This document shows positions 10,524-21,004 of a DNA stretch of 64,000 bases, piece by piece (position 1 is the stretch's first letter; each line of letters opens with the position of its first letter). Where the stretch lies: contig JAYKYS010000022.1 in assembly GCA_036924285.1 (NCBI GenBank), forward strand, positions 2,232,001 through 2,296,000, given 5' to 3'. The stretch is from Asterella californica. Its lineage: Eukaryota > Streptophyta > Marchantiopsida > Marchantiales > Aytoniaceae. A program made the translations under genes and the position numbers. The notes below the pieces were generated by a model that saw only the letters and a program-made list of their open reading frames with translations, made no database searches and was not told the DNA's origin.

Positions 10524-12300
10524 GCGATCACGAAGGCCTGACCACGAGTTTTCGGGTAAACAAGTAGGTGTACCTACTGGAGCGCACCGAATAGGTAGGT
10601 AGGTCAGGAAGACACCAAGGACGAGAACCCCTAATCTGCGGGGAAGATGCGTGAGGAAGCACATTAGCCACCTTCCAACTTTCCGCAGCACAGTGCGCCT
10701 GAAGAAGATCGATTGAGAGAGTGAACTTCGAGCTAGCATTGAGAGAGGAATCGAGTAAGACATCGAGGTAGTAGAGAGTACGTTGGCAGCTAGGCGAAGG
10801 GTGAAATCGGATTGCGGGAGCACAAACAGCAGAGAGAGCGAAGGCAGTTCTGTGGAGCTTCCGAGAAGTTGACAGTGGAGAGGGGGGAGTAGAAGCGAAA
10901 GAAGAATCGAGGTGTGGACCGAATTGACAGCAGGCGCATTCGAGAGGAGTCGCATTGGAAGCTAGGACAAGAGCCAGAAGCGCGCGGAGGTCGAAAGCAA
11001 CTCGAGAGCCGAAGAAGACTGTAGAGGTTCTTTCCTCTGTTCTTTCTCCTTCCCACTTCTTCTCGCCATTGCCTGGTACTCCCCGCGCTTCCTTGATTGT
11101 GTGCAGGCAGCCTGATCGATTACCCCACCCCCCATCTTTCTTATTGAGACATTGGGCGCGGAAGCGCTGCCCAATTTCTGTCAAGATATCTCCTTGCTTC
11201 TTCCCGAGCTCAATTCGAGCTTCCCTACCCCTAGTCTTCAAATTGGCGAACCCAACTATCAATTTCTCTACCCTACTACCTCTCTACCCCCGAAACTTGA
11301 AATAGAAGACGATTCGGAAGATGGGAACATCCTCGGAAGACGCTTCTTGAACTTGACTGTCTTCGGAAGCATCTTCGGAAGACATCTTCGGAAGACTGTC
11401 TTCGGAAGTCGACCGAACACAATTCGTATCAAGAGTGGATTTGCTTTGCTTTTGTGTTTAGAGAGACTTGATACGAAGCCTGAGTGGTGTGGTGAGTTGT
11501 TGTGTTATTTCGAGAAGTTGGAACTCGGGAACTAGGCCTGTGCCTCCCGGTCTTCCAAGCTTCTCAACTCCACATCTTCCTAGAGAGACTAGAAGACTGA
11601 AAGGCTGGCAAAATGAGCGAGAAGACGTGAGGGTCCATTTCGGGTCTCTTCTGTCCGACCCATAGCAGCCGTTCCTTCTTCTTCCCGAACTTAGAAGAGA
11701 GTTGTGAGAAGTATTGCTGGCAGAATCCGGAGAGAATGGTCGAGGGTCATGTCTTCTCATCATGCAGCAAACTTCTTCTGAGTGCGTATGAGAGGTGAGA
11801 AGTCAGAAGAACAGAGTGCACATGTTTTGAGTCTGTTGTGAGGATAGACTACGCGTAGGAAGACGAAGACAGGTGAGACCAATGAAGGGAAGTCTGACTT
11901 CGGGAAGTCTTCCGAGAAAGACATTGAATCGGAAGCTGTCCCAAGTGTCTTCCCAGAGGCCACTGTCACCGCAGGAGCCCGCAACCATCTTCTGAACCTT
12001 TCTCATACTCTACTTCTCGCATATCTTGTATCTTCTGATAGGAAGTAGGATGTAATGCAAGGTGGGTTGTCTTCTTGGTAATCTATGCGAGGCCTTGCTT
12101 AGATAGGATTGTTTAGATATAGCTCGGAAGACGAGAGCTATCTAGGAAGCACTGTTAGAATCCCGGAAGACGGAGTAGCTGTCTTCTGGAAGACTAGTTT
12201 CGTCTTCTGAGAGTGGAAGCTAGACTGTGGGCACTCGGGAAGGACTGAGCCTTCAGCTCATAGTAGGTGCTTGTGGTTTAGTGCAGCAGATCTTCCAGGT

Positions 12301-14611
12301 ATGTCGATGCATCCGCGAGGCTTGGTGTTACCAGCGACAGAATTGGCCGAGGCCACTCCTTTCCTCAAGGAGTTGGGTCTCGACTTCTTCCTGTGGAACT
12401 GGAACCTCGCAAATCAAGGGCTTCTGGAGGAGGTATGGGCCGCGTTACCACCGCGTAACCGTGTACCTGCGAAGGCAGGAGTTGCTCGAGGAAGACCATC
12501 TTCCTGGACAGAAGACTGGTGGCGTAAGGCGTTTCACAGGCCTGAGACCGAGAACCGAGGATATTGGTACGAGAAGAAGATCTTGTCTAGGATTGTGAGT
12601 TCATGGCATGTGCCTGGGAGTACCACCTGCCTTTTCGTGGAAGACAGGCAGGGGAGGAACGGTTGGAAGATAGAATCTTACCGGGAGCCGAAGAAGCGAC
12701 TTCTGGCGAAGTTGTTTCTGCATCTTTTCCCCAAGGGAAAAGCGCAGAAGACGAGGTACTTAGGAGATCAGGACTGGAGTTCCTGGAGTCAGTGTGGGAT
12801 GACAGAGTGCCAATCTACTGGGGCGTGTACATCCACAACTATGTACAGACGGAGCTAGCATACTTGGGTACCCCGGCGGGAGGACATCTGATGCCTTTCT
12901 TCTGCTACTTGTATGTAGCCATGGGGGATCTTAGGGAAGATCAGCTGGCAGTGTATGGGCCAACGAGCGACAGGAGGTGAAGGAGGAGACCTCGGAAGAC
13001 GATGACCGAGAGGCAGCAGCAACGCCCCCTCCCACTCTGATGCCACAGCTGAGACCCGGCTCTCACCAGAAGACGCTTCTGGTGAGGGAAGACGAGTCTA
13101 GTGGGTCGGAAGACGCCACGCCAGTGAGGAAGATGGGTCACAGAAGTGTACCGAGGACACCCATCTCCCTCATCCATTCAGGATCGGAGTCGGACTCGGA
13201 GGAAGACTTGCTGAGTACCCGATCGGAGCAGAAGACAGCTTCTGTAACACCTGGGAGTCTTCCGAAGACTCCAGAAGACGAAGGATGGATGGGCACTCCT
13301 ACTGCGATGCGAGGAAGCGCAAAGAGGAGAGCCGCTCCTGCCACGAGGAGTCTTCCACCCCGGAAGATGAGAAGAGTAGCTTCTTCTCGTGCGCAGAAGA
13401 TGAAGGCCGTAGTGGTGGAAGAGGCTCCCTTGCCTCTGGAAGACGAAGTCGACACCATCGAGCGAGTGGTGGAGATGAACTTGTCTTCTGCAGGAAGACG
13501 ACTGGAGGAGTTCAGTGCCTACTTCCAGAAGGAGATCCAGCCCGCTATGGAGTTGCTGGAAAGAAGAGCGAGGGCACAGGAGAAGCCTTTACAGCCTGGA
13601 TTCGGCCTGCGCACCTTGCTGCGACAGGAAGACAGCCAGCAGAAGACGGAGTCTCTGGAAGCTAGTCTCCGCACCACGGAGAAGCTTGCAGCCAGGTACA
13701 AGGCGGAAGCAGCCGCTTCTGCCAAGGAGTCGATGCAACTTCGGAAGAGCAACCAGGAGTTGCAGACGCGAGTACAGCAGCGTGATCAGGAAGTTCTCCG
13801 AGTACGGGAGAAGATCACTACCCTCGCAGAAGAGCAGACCACTTGGAAGATGCAGCGAGAAGCCGCAGAAGCGCGAGCTGCAACAGAGAAGACGCAGAGG
13901 GAAGCAACGGAGGCCCGTGCGTAGAAGATGCTAGCTCAGTCGGTAGAAGCGCTTCGGAAGAAGTTCAACTTCACCGCGGGTAAGAAGTTACTTACCTTAG
14001 CTAGGGAATGGGACAGCGAGTCCAAGACGAGGTTGGTGGAATGCAGAGATAGCATGTTCAGGTACCTGGATAGACAGATAGAAGGAGTGAAGACACTTTA
14101 TGGTCTTCCCTCACTTCCGACACCTGCAACCGCATCTTCCCAAGCCCCAGCACCCTCGACTAGATCCGGAATGGAGAAGGAGGAGTTCGATCTCGCTGTA
14201 CACTTGGTGGTGACAGCGTTGGAAGACGAGAAGACTCCAGAAGACACCCCGGAAGACATGATGTCTTCTGGAAGACAGGAAGACGAGCCGTCTTCCCAGG
14301 TATTCCGCGTGGAGGAAGCGACTTCCCCGGACCCCTATGAGATCGCCATGGTCCCTAGTACTGCATCTGTGCCTCAGAAGACCAAAGACGCACCGTTCGA
14401 CTCGTCTTCCCAGAAGACCATTCCATCTTCCGAAGTCGAAGCCGAGGAAGACGCAGCCGCAGAAATAGCAAGGCCAGCGAAGAGCGAGGAGAGGGAAGCT
14501 ACCTCAGTGGTACCCGAGGTAAGTGCAGGGCTTCCCAGCCCATCAGAAGTCGAGGTAGTAGCTCTGGTGGGAGCAGATCATGTGGAGATTGCCATCGAGC
14601 AATCAGAGTAG
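12301..14611 (+). pseudogene. ORF1 of B1 5' LTR, unknown protein (about 770 codons, three breaks)
   Basis: I do not recognise this protein. It starts at ATG 12301 (MSMHPRGL). Residues about 1-215 look globular, rich in Trp and aromatic residues (FFLWNWN, SWTEDWWRKAFHRPE, PAGGHL). About 220-330 is acidic with SESDSEED; near 345-365 is a basic, NLS-like stretch (KRRAAP...PPRKMRR). About 430-540 is a Glu/Arg/Ala-rich coiled coil ending in short repeats, followed by a Pro/acidic tail. Breaks: 1-nt deletions near 12774 and 12964 (absent in the 3' LTR) and TAG at 13922-13924 (also in the 3' LTR, but CAA in B0). Frame-preserving divergence between B0, B1, B2 and B3 argues that it was a real protein. 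A gag-like or accessory role is conjecture. Confidence 0.8.
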
Positions 14612-16120
14612 TTAGCAAACTTAATCGACACTTCCAGATTTAGTAGGATTGGACATGCTATCTTAAGGGTGGCAGTTTTCCATGTAAAAATAGTTAGGAC
14701 CCCATGTGGCAGCATAGGTAGCGTAGGAGTAATACAGTGGAGGGCTAATTGGGAAGAGGGACCGCATGCATGTGAGGTGACAACCTCTTGTCAGCGCCTC
14801 TCTCTCTCTCCCTGGTGGTCGCCTCCCAAGGCAGATGGTTAAGTAGGATAGCATGGTAGGAGAAAAGCTCTCTGAGAGCTCTGCCAGGTCTGTAGAATTC
14901 GGCAGTAACTGAACATACACACCGATTCTATAGGCAGGTAGGAGAGACACATTAGAGCAGGGACAGTCTAGGAACAGGGAACGGCATCCTCGTGCAGACC
15001 TGCTTATTAGACTGGTGTGTCGAGGAGTAGACGCAGGAAGTAGAGGGAGTGAGCTTCCCAATGTCATTGTGACTTCTTCTCGGGGAAAAGATTGTTGATT
15101 TGAGTGCAGACGCTTTGTCCATGTCTTCTGGGTGGTGGAATGTATTGAATTCGCTCCCAATTGTGCATGGGAAGTGTTCTTCTTGAGTGGCGGTGAATGT
15201 CAACAGTTGTGGAGTGTAGCTTGACTCGTTCAGTAGAGCACTTGGGATCTACGTACGAACGGTCTTCTGGGTAAGGGATCCCAGAAGACAGAGCAGTCAG
15301 AGCAGCGAAGTGAAGAAGAAAGAAGCCTTCTTCCCGCAACAGAAGACGACATCCTCGAGTAGAAGACGGTGCTACAGTACTCATGTTTGTTGTCTTCCTC
15401 CCCAAACTATTACAAGCAGGGATGGCTTGTTAGTCAGGATCCGGACTAGAAGCATGTCAGAATCTTAATTGCCCTTTTTCATCCTGTTTTCTCTTGTTTG
15501 GATTTCTTCTTCTTCCCATCTTCTCCCATCTTCTCCATCTTCTTATCTTCTTCTAGTGAGCTTCCGATACTTCTATTGAGCTTCCGTGAAGGTGAATGTC
15601 GTTGTAGCGCTGCAGGAAGACAACTTCCGTAGGCAGAAGCCTGGGAAGGCTACAGGGGGCATACACCCTGTGATTGATCCAACCCGATGGAATGTGAGTG
15701 TGAGAATAAGGTGTAACGACTGTTACTAGTCGACTTCTGCAAAGCCGGACAGCCTTCTGGAGGTGTGAGAAGACGAGCTAAACCCCCAGAAGACGAGAAT
15801 CACTTCGGGAAGACGGTATCGAGAAGACCGGAAGAAGCAACCTGGAAGCAGGAAGTTCGTCTTCCCAAGCTTCTCTGTGAATAGTTGTATGATATTGTAA
15901 TTGGTAGTTGTTTGTTTGGGTCCAGAGCACCATTTGGCGTGTTTGGAAGACGTGTTGGTTTGTGTGGTTTTGTGAGAAGACAGGCTTTTTAGACAAAACC
16001 CGTGTGTTTGTGTGTTTGAACAGATCTTAGAACTTAGAGCAGCGTTACTTGTGCAAATCCTCTGTGGGAACGATATCTTGTATACTAAATGGGCAAAAGG
16101 AGAAATCCTACGTCACTACA
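14612..16120 (+). other. Non-coding 3' part of B1 5' LTR
   Basis: No convincing gene. It contains a CT-rich tract (about 15476-15557) of repeated CATCTTCTCC-type units ending TTCTTCTAG, more GAAGAC motifs, and the terminal stretch shared by all B LTRs. The minus-strand open frames at 14663-15405 are not preserved with stops in step between copies in a way that supports them. Confidence 0.7.
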
Positions 16121-16139
16121 TATAGTGAGGAACCATTTT

Positions 16140-16157
16140 TGGCGCCGCTGCCGAGGA
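16140..16157 (+). other. Primer-binding site of B1, tRNA-Asp type
   Basis: TGGCGCCGCTGCCGAGGA matches the plant tRNA-Asp-type site TGGCGCCGTTGCCGGGGA with two changes. It lies 19 nt inside the 5' LTR. B2 has TGGCACCGCTGCCGGGGA after an 18-nt spacer, so the spacer is a family feature. Confidence 0.85.
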
Positions 16158-16501
16158 TTTCATCTTAGTAACTTCTGTTCTAAGCTTCCTGGATCTGTGT
16201 GCCATTAGTTAGGTTCGTTTCGAACTAACTTCGATTGTAGTTGAATGTGTTGTGGGACTCTATCTTGCTAGAAGACGGGAACCGCAACCAGAAGCTGATA
16301 AGATACCTCAGGGAGAGTTGGAAGAAGCCGCTTCCCTGCTTCCAAGAGCTTCTTGGAAGACTCGATCTTGGAAGATTGCAGTAAGTGCAACCTGAAGCAG
16401 GAGAAGAAGACGTTCTGAACCTGTGATCGGTTGTTCGGTCATTTGGTCTACCGGATCTAGTGGTAGAAGGATAGAGACATCTGTTCTTGGTACTCTGGTG
16501 G

Positions 16502-18187
16502 ATGCCTCCGACCGGAGGAAGAAGCAGAAGACGCACGGGTAAAGATCCTGAGTGGGTAAACTCACCCCAGCGAACCGCTTCTAGAGAGCAGCGGATATCC
16601 CTGAGACACCAACGGAAAGAAGAAGAGCTCAGGAAGATCCGATCGGTAGAGTTGGAAGAACCTTCCATCTCGAGCATAATCTTTGGCGAAGACAGAAGCC
16701 AACCGGGTGATCACGTGTATAAAGTAGATTTTGGTACTGGTTACTCGGAAGACGTCTTCCCAAGTGCGGAAGAAGCTTCTCAAGGTGAGGAAAGACTGGA
16801 GGAGATTGTTCCAGACGTCTCGGGAGGTAGCAGTGACAGTAGCTCTGACTCAGAAGACGATCTTCGTGATTCAGACAGGCCTGGACCTTCGAGAAGACCA
16901 TCTCCACCACCTGGACCTGAGGAAGAAAGAAGTTGGCAGTCGCACCAGCCGGCAGTCAACATGGCTTCCCACACTCGGCAGAAGTACCATCCGTACGACG
17001 ATGATGATGATGCGGACGACTTCATCACGATGTTCGAGACCATCTCTAGATCCAACAAGGAAGACGCTGATGTTGACAGACTCCGTGTATTTCCCAGTTT
17101 GATCAAAGGGAAAGGAAGGAAGTGGATGAGTAAAACGTTGGATGATGTTGTAGTAATGGCCGCTTGGGCTACTCTGAAGGCAGCTTTTCTGAAGAGATTC
17201 AGAGGAGTGAGCTACGATCGTATGACCCTCATAGAGCTTCAGAGGCTCGAACGGAAGAAGAAAGAGACACTGTGGGATTACACCGAGAGGTTTGAAGATC
17301 TCTTGGATCACATCCCTCAGAACCAAGGAAGACCCGGCTATTGTGTCCAGCAAGCTGTGGACTGGTACTTGGGAGGATTGTCTCAGGGTATGGAATTGTA
17401 CTGCAGAAGAGGAGGAGGTGATGATTTAGCAGAAGTACAGAAGCATGCCGAGCAGTATGAAATCTCGAGCATCACTCGGAATATGACGAAAGACAAAGGG
17501 AAGACCTCGAAGAAGTCCAAGAAGTCAAAGAAGTCTTCCCGGAAGTCCAAGAAGAAGTCCAAGTCCACTGAAACTGATAACAGTGATTCGGAAGCAGCCT
17601 CTACTTCTGAAGAGTCTACTGTCGAAAGTTCAGAATCCGAATCTGAACAAGAGAAGAAGACGCGGAAGAAGAAGAAGGAGAAGACGCGAGCAAGGGAGGA
17701 AGTTGTGCAGAAGATGCCTCAAACTCAGATCATTCAGTCTGCACCTGATCCCCGCATCGATGAGGTTCGAAAGCAGTTTGCCGACCTGAAAGTTCATCTT
17801 CTGAACCAGAAGGATAAGCGGAAGCAACCTACGACTTCCCGGCCAAACCTTTGGTGCACCCTCTGTAACTCTTCTGGACACACCAGAGATCAGTGTACGC
17901 AGGACCAAGCTGTCAACTGGGTAGGATGGGAAGAAGATGATGAGGGATATCTACACGATCCCAGTGGGGAAACCTGCTATAGGATCGAGACGATCCAACC
18001 CTTCACTCCTACGCCTCCCGCCCAATATAATCGTTATGTACCGAGGGATAGAGCTAGCAATGTACAGACCAGGACACTCTGGCAGCCTTCTTCATCACAA
18101 CGACCTCTCAACCCTCTTCCTGGAGCGTGCAATAATTGTGGAGAGACAGGACACTGGTGGTCCACCTGTCCTCACCCGAGAAGATAG
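16502..18187 (+). pseudogene. B1 gag (first part of gag-pol frame)
   Basis: First in-frame ATG at 16502 (MPPTGG); the frame is open a little further upstream, more so in B2. Residues about 20-150 are acidic and Ser-rich. A retrotransposon gag core follows at about 155-300 (ADDFITMFETISRSNKED, AAFLKRFRGV, ETLWDYTERFEDLLDHIP). Then a Lys/Ser tract (17508-17570) and CCHC zinc knuckles CTLCNSSGHTRDQC (about 17855-17896) and CNNCGETGHWWSTC (18128-18169). A third knuckle, CGNCKEAGHFTGNC, follows just after the TAG at 18185-18187, which is CAG in B2. Gag would package element RNA into particles. Confidence 0.92.
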
Positions 18188-21004
18188 ATTGGGCAAGTGC
18201 CCTTGTGTGGGAACTGTAAGGAAGCCGGTCATTTCACAGGGAATTGTTCTCAGACCTTACGACCCCGACAAATGGTGAGATTTGCAGATACCACACCTCC
18301 TGCAGAAGCTGCATCATCTTCTAAGCTCGAGTTAGCAGTGGTACAGCACATCACGGTAGAAGAAGAAGATCCTGGGGATTGTACGGATTGTCTCCATATC
18401 GAGGAAGACGAACCAGACCCCGGGAAGCGCGAAGGAAAGGAACCTCAGCTGCAAAAGACGACTGCAGCTCAGAAGATGAAGACACCTGAAGAAGCGTCAT
18501 CTCTCACTTTGACGGATGGTACTGTTTGGAATCCTGACCCGAATTCAGATAGTTGGCCTCCGGAGGAAGTTTTGGATGAAGCTGTGTTCAAGGTAAGTAC
18601 CAGAAGCAAAGGGAAGTCAGAATCTCGTCTGAAGGACGTCAAGAAGAAGAAGCAGCGTAAGGAGAGGTCATCTTCTCCCGAGCGGCCGTCTTCTCCTACT
18701 TACGACCGAGAAGATCCGAAGTACTTTGCTCCTGACATAAGACAAGAGGTTGAAGCGATCATGCAAGAAGAGCTGGAGAAGAGAAGGAAGATAGTACAGC
18801 AGCTTCCTACACCGACTACGGCGACACCTGTCTCACGGGAACAGCCTCCAGTCGAGGGAAGACACTCTTCTGGTCTTCCACCTAAGGAAGCAGCTACTAC
18901 ATCTTCTCTGTTGGAAACACCAGTCACTCTTCTAAAAAGATCTCCTTACGACTTCTTGCGAGACTTGTGGAATCAGAAGGCGGATGTGACCTTCCAACAG
19001 CTGTTGGATGACAACACTGGTTACAGGAAGTTGTTACAATCAGTGCTTCGAGGATCGAGGAAGAGGAGGGCAGCTAAACTTCCCACGAGCACCCCGATCC
19101 TAAGGATAGAGCATGAGGACTTGGGAGCCCCAGAACTTGATATGGAGATCCATGGCTGTCTTCTGAAGAAGGTACCCATTGATTCCGGCTCCGGAGTTAA
19201 CATCATGACGGAAGAAACGGCGCATGCCCTAGGCTTCACTGAGTTCCAGCCTACTCCGAGAATTCTCAGAATGGCGGACCAGACCAGAAGACGATCTTTG
19301 GGGCAACTGAAAGATGTCCTCACGGTAATTGGTGGAGTATCTTTTTACCTCACTTACATCATTTTGCGACCTGTAGCTAAGGTTGGATATCAGGTGTTGA
19401 TAGGAAGACCATGGCTGTATGCTGCAAATGTGAATACCGACTGGAGAAGACATCGTTTGAGATTTCCCAATCCTACACCCAAGCCATGTGAGAAGAGTAA
19501 AGTCTCGCTTCCTTGGATCAAGATTGGACACCAAGGTGAAACTCCGTCTATAACAGAGGGGTACACTTCAGAAGACTCGGCTGCGTCTTCTGACAGTGAT
19601 GAACGGTATAATGAGTTTATGGTGAATAACGTGTGTGCTACAGAAGTAGCAGAGAAAGTGGACAATGTAGTCTGTGGATACATTGAGTGCTACGAGATTG
19701 CGGAAGAAGAGCTTCCAGAAGACGAGAATACCGTCTTCCCTTCGGAAGATCCGATAGTTGGTCTTCCAGAAGATGCAAATACCGTCTTCCCTTTGGAAGA
19801 CCCGACAGTTGGTCTTCCAGAAGACGAATCCGAACTAGAAGAAGCTCCCAAACCGGAATACTTCGGTGCTAGTGAGTACAGTCACACTGAAGGAATGGTG
19901 AACCCGGATGATCTCCAAGAGATGGAGGTTGCTCCTGGGAAGAAGCTGAAGCTTTCCAAGGTGATCGAGGGCCAGCAGTTGGAAGACTTTCGAGAACTTC
20001 TAACGGAGTTCCAGGATGTCTTCGCGTGGACCATAGAAGACATGAAGGGCATACCTCGAGAATTGGGAGAGCATCGCATCGACTTGCTAGAGGGCGTTGT
20101 TCCTGCACGGCAGAGGCAGTACCGGCTCAACCCCAAGTACTCGCTTCTGGTGAAGGACCAGATTGACCAATACCTGAAGGCAGGAGTCATCTTCCCAGTA
20201 CTTAGCAGTGAATGGGTAGCTCCCATTGTCATCGTGCCGAAGAAACAGACAGGGAAGATCCGAGTGTGTCAGGACTTCCGGAAGCTGAACTTGGCCACGA
20301 AAAAGGATCATCACCCTTTACCATTCACCGACTCTGTGTTAGACAAGGTAGCAGGACATGAGTTCTACAGCTTCCTAGATGGGTATTCTGGGTATAACCA
20401 AGTTTCAATCAGAGAAGAAGACAAGTCGAAAACCACTTTCACTACCGATTGGGGCACGTACGCGTATAATCAAATGCCGTTTGGTTTATGCAACGCACCA
20501 GCCACGTTCCAGAGGTTGATGATTACAATCTTCAAGGAGTATCTTCGCACCTTTATGGAGATTTTCTTGGATGATTTCTGTGTGTTTGGATCGAGAGAAG
20601 ACCACTTGATATTTCTGAGGAAGTGTTTTCTGAAGTGTAGAGAACATCGTTTGGCACTTCACCCTGAGAAATGCTTCTTTGGTATGTCAGAGGGGATCTT
20701 GCTAGGACATAGGATTTCCGGAAGAGGTATAGAAGTCGACTGTGCTAAGGTGGAAGTCATCATGAAACTCCACCCACCTGCTAACCTGACACAGTTGAGA
20801 AGCTTCCTTGGCAACGTAGGATACTACAGGAGGTTTATTGACAGGTACGCAGAGGTAGCAGGAAGACTCACTAAGTTGCTGAAGAAAGACGAACCATACA
20901 TTTGGTCTTCTGAGCAGCAGGAAGCATTCGAAGAAATGAAGAGGCTTCTGTCAGAATCCCCTGTCCTACGGCCGCCTAATTGGGAAAGAGTCTTCCACAT
21001 TTAG
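18188..21004 (+). pseudogene. B1 protease and reverse transcriptase
   Basis: Same frame as gag, with no programmed shift between them. It contains the third zinc knuckle, an acidic/basic linker, a retropepsin site IDSGSGVNIMTEE (about 19177-19215), an acidic linker with a tandem duplication, then RT: PIVIVPKKQTGKIRVCQDFR, YNQMPFGLCNAPATFQR and the catalytic FLDDFCVFG (about 20567-20593), and the thumb/connection LRSFLGNVGYYRRFI. It ends at TAG 21002-21004, which is a Tyr codon in B2. A full frame would give about 2,088 residues for gag-pol. Confidence 0.93.
19729..19830 (+). repeat. 51-bp tandem duplication in protease-RT linker
   Basis: Two imperfect 51-bp units coding NTVFPSEDPIVGLPED and NTVFPLEDPTVGLPED. 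B2 has one unit, explaining 51 nt of length difference in frame. Each unit carries GTCTTC and GAAGA motifs. Confidence 0.85.

Larger units (their letters stand above)
10261..16120 (+). repeat. 5' LTR of B1 (5860 bp), protein-coding
   Basis: Begins TGTGGTGCCCACAAATTACAG-like sequence and ends CGTCACTACA. It matches the 3' LTR (22831-25388 plus 34551-37851, 5859 bp) almost base for base in the stretches I compared. Layout: AT-rich start with TATA-like sequence, about 1.9 kb of leader rich in GAAGAC palindromes, ORF1 (12301-14611), then about 1.5 kb without a convincing frame. The minus-strand open frames at 10365-11262 lie in the repeat-rich leader and are not supported as genes. Confidence 0.95.

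Noticed and set aside
10365..11262. Minus-strand open frames of 196 and 244 codons in the B LTR leader (and twins near 22947-23833)
   Set aside because: They repeat in every LTR copy because the DNA repeats, are Ser/Leu-rich products of the GAAGAC palindromes, overlap one another in different frames and have no recognisable domain.
12977..13924. ORF1 as an envelope-like protein
   Set aside because: No signal peptide or membrane segment is visible; it is charged, with an NLS-like stretch and a coiled coil.
16114..16120. CACTACA end suggesting a CACTA DNA transposon
   Set aside because: The sequence is the 3' end of an LTR starting TG, with a tRNA-type primer site, gag-pol and 5-bp duplications; no transposase is present.
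17508..17570. Lys/Ser-rich tract as a histone-like or host gene
   Set aside because: It lies in frame within B1 gag between the gag core and zinc knuckles and is present in B2 gag.
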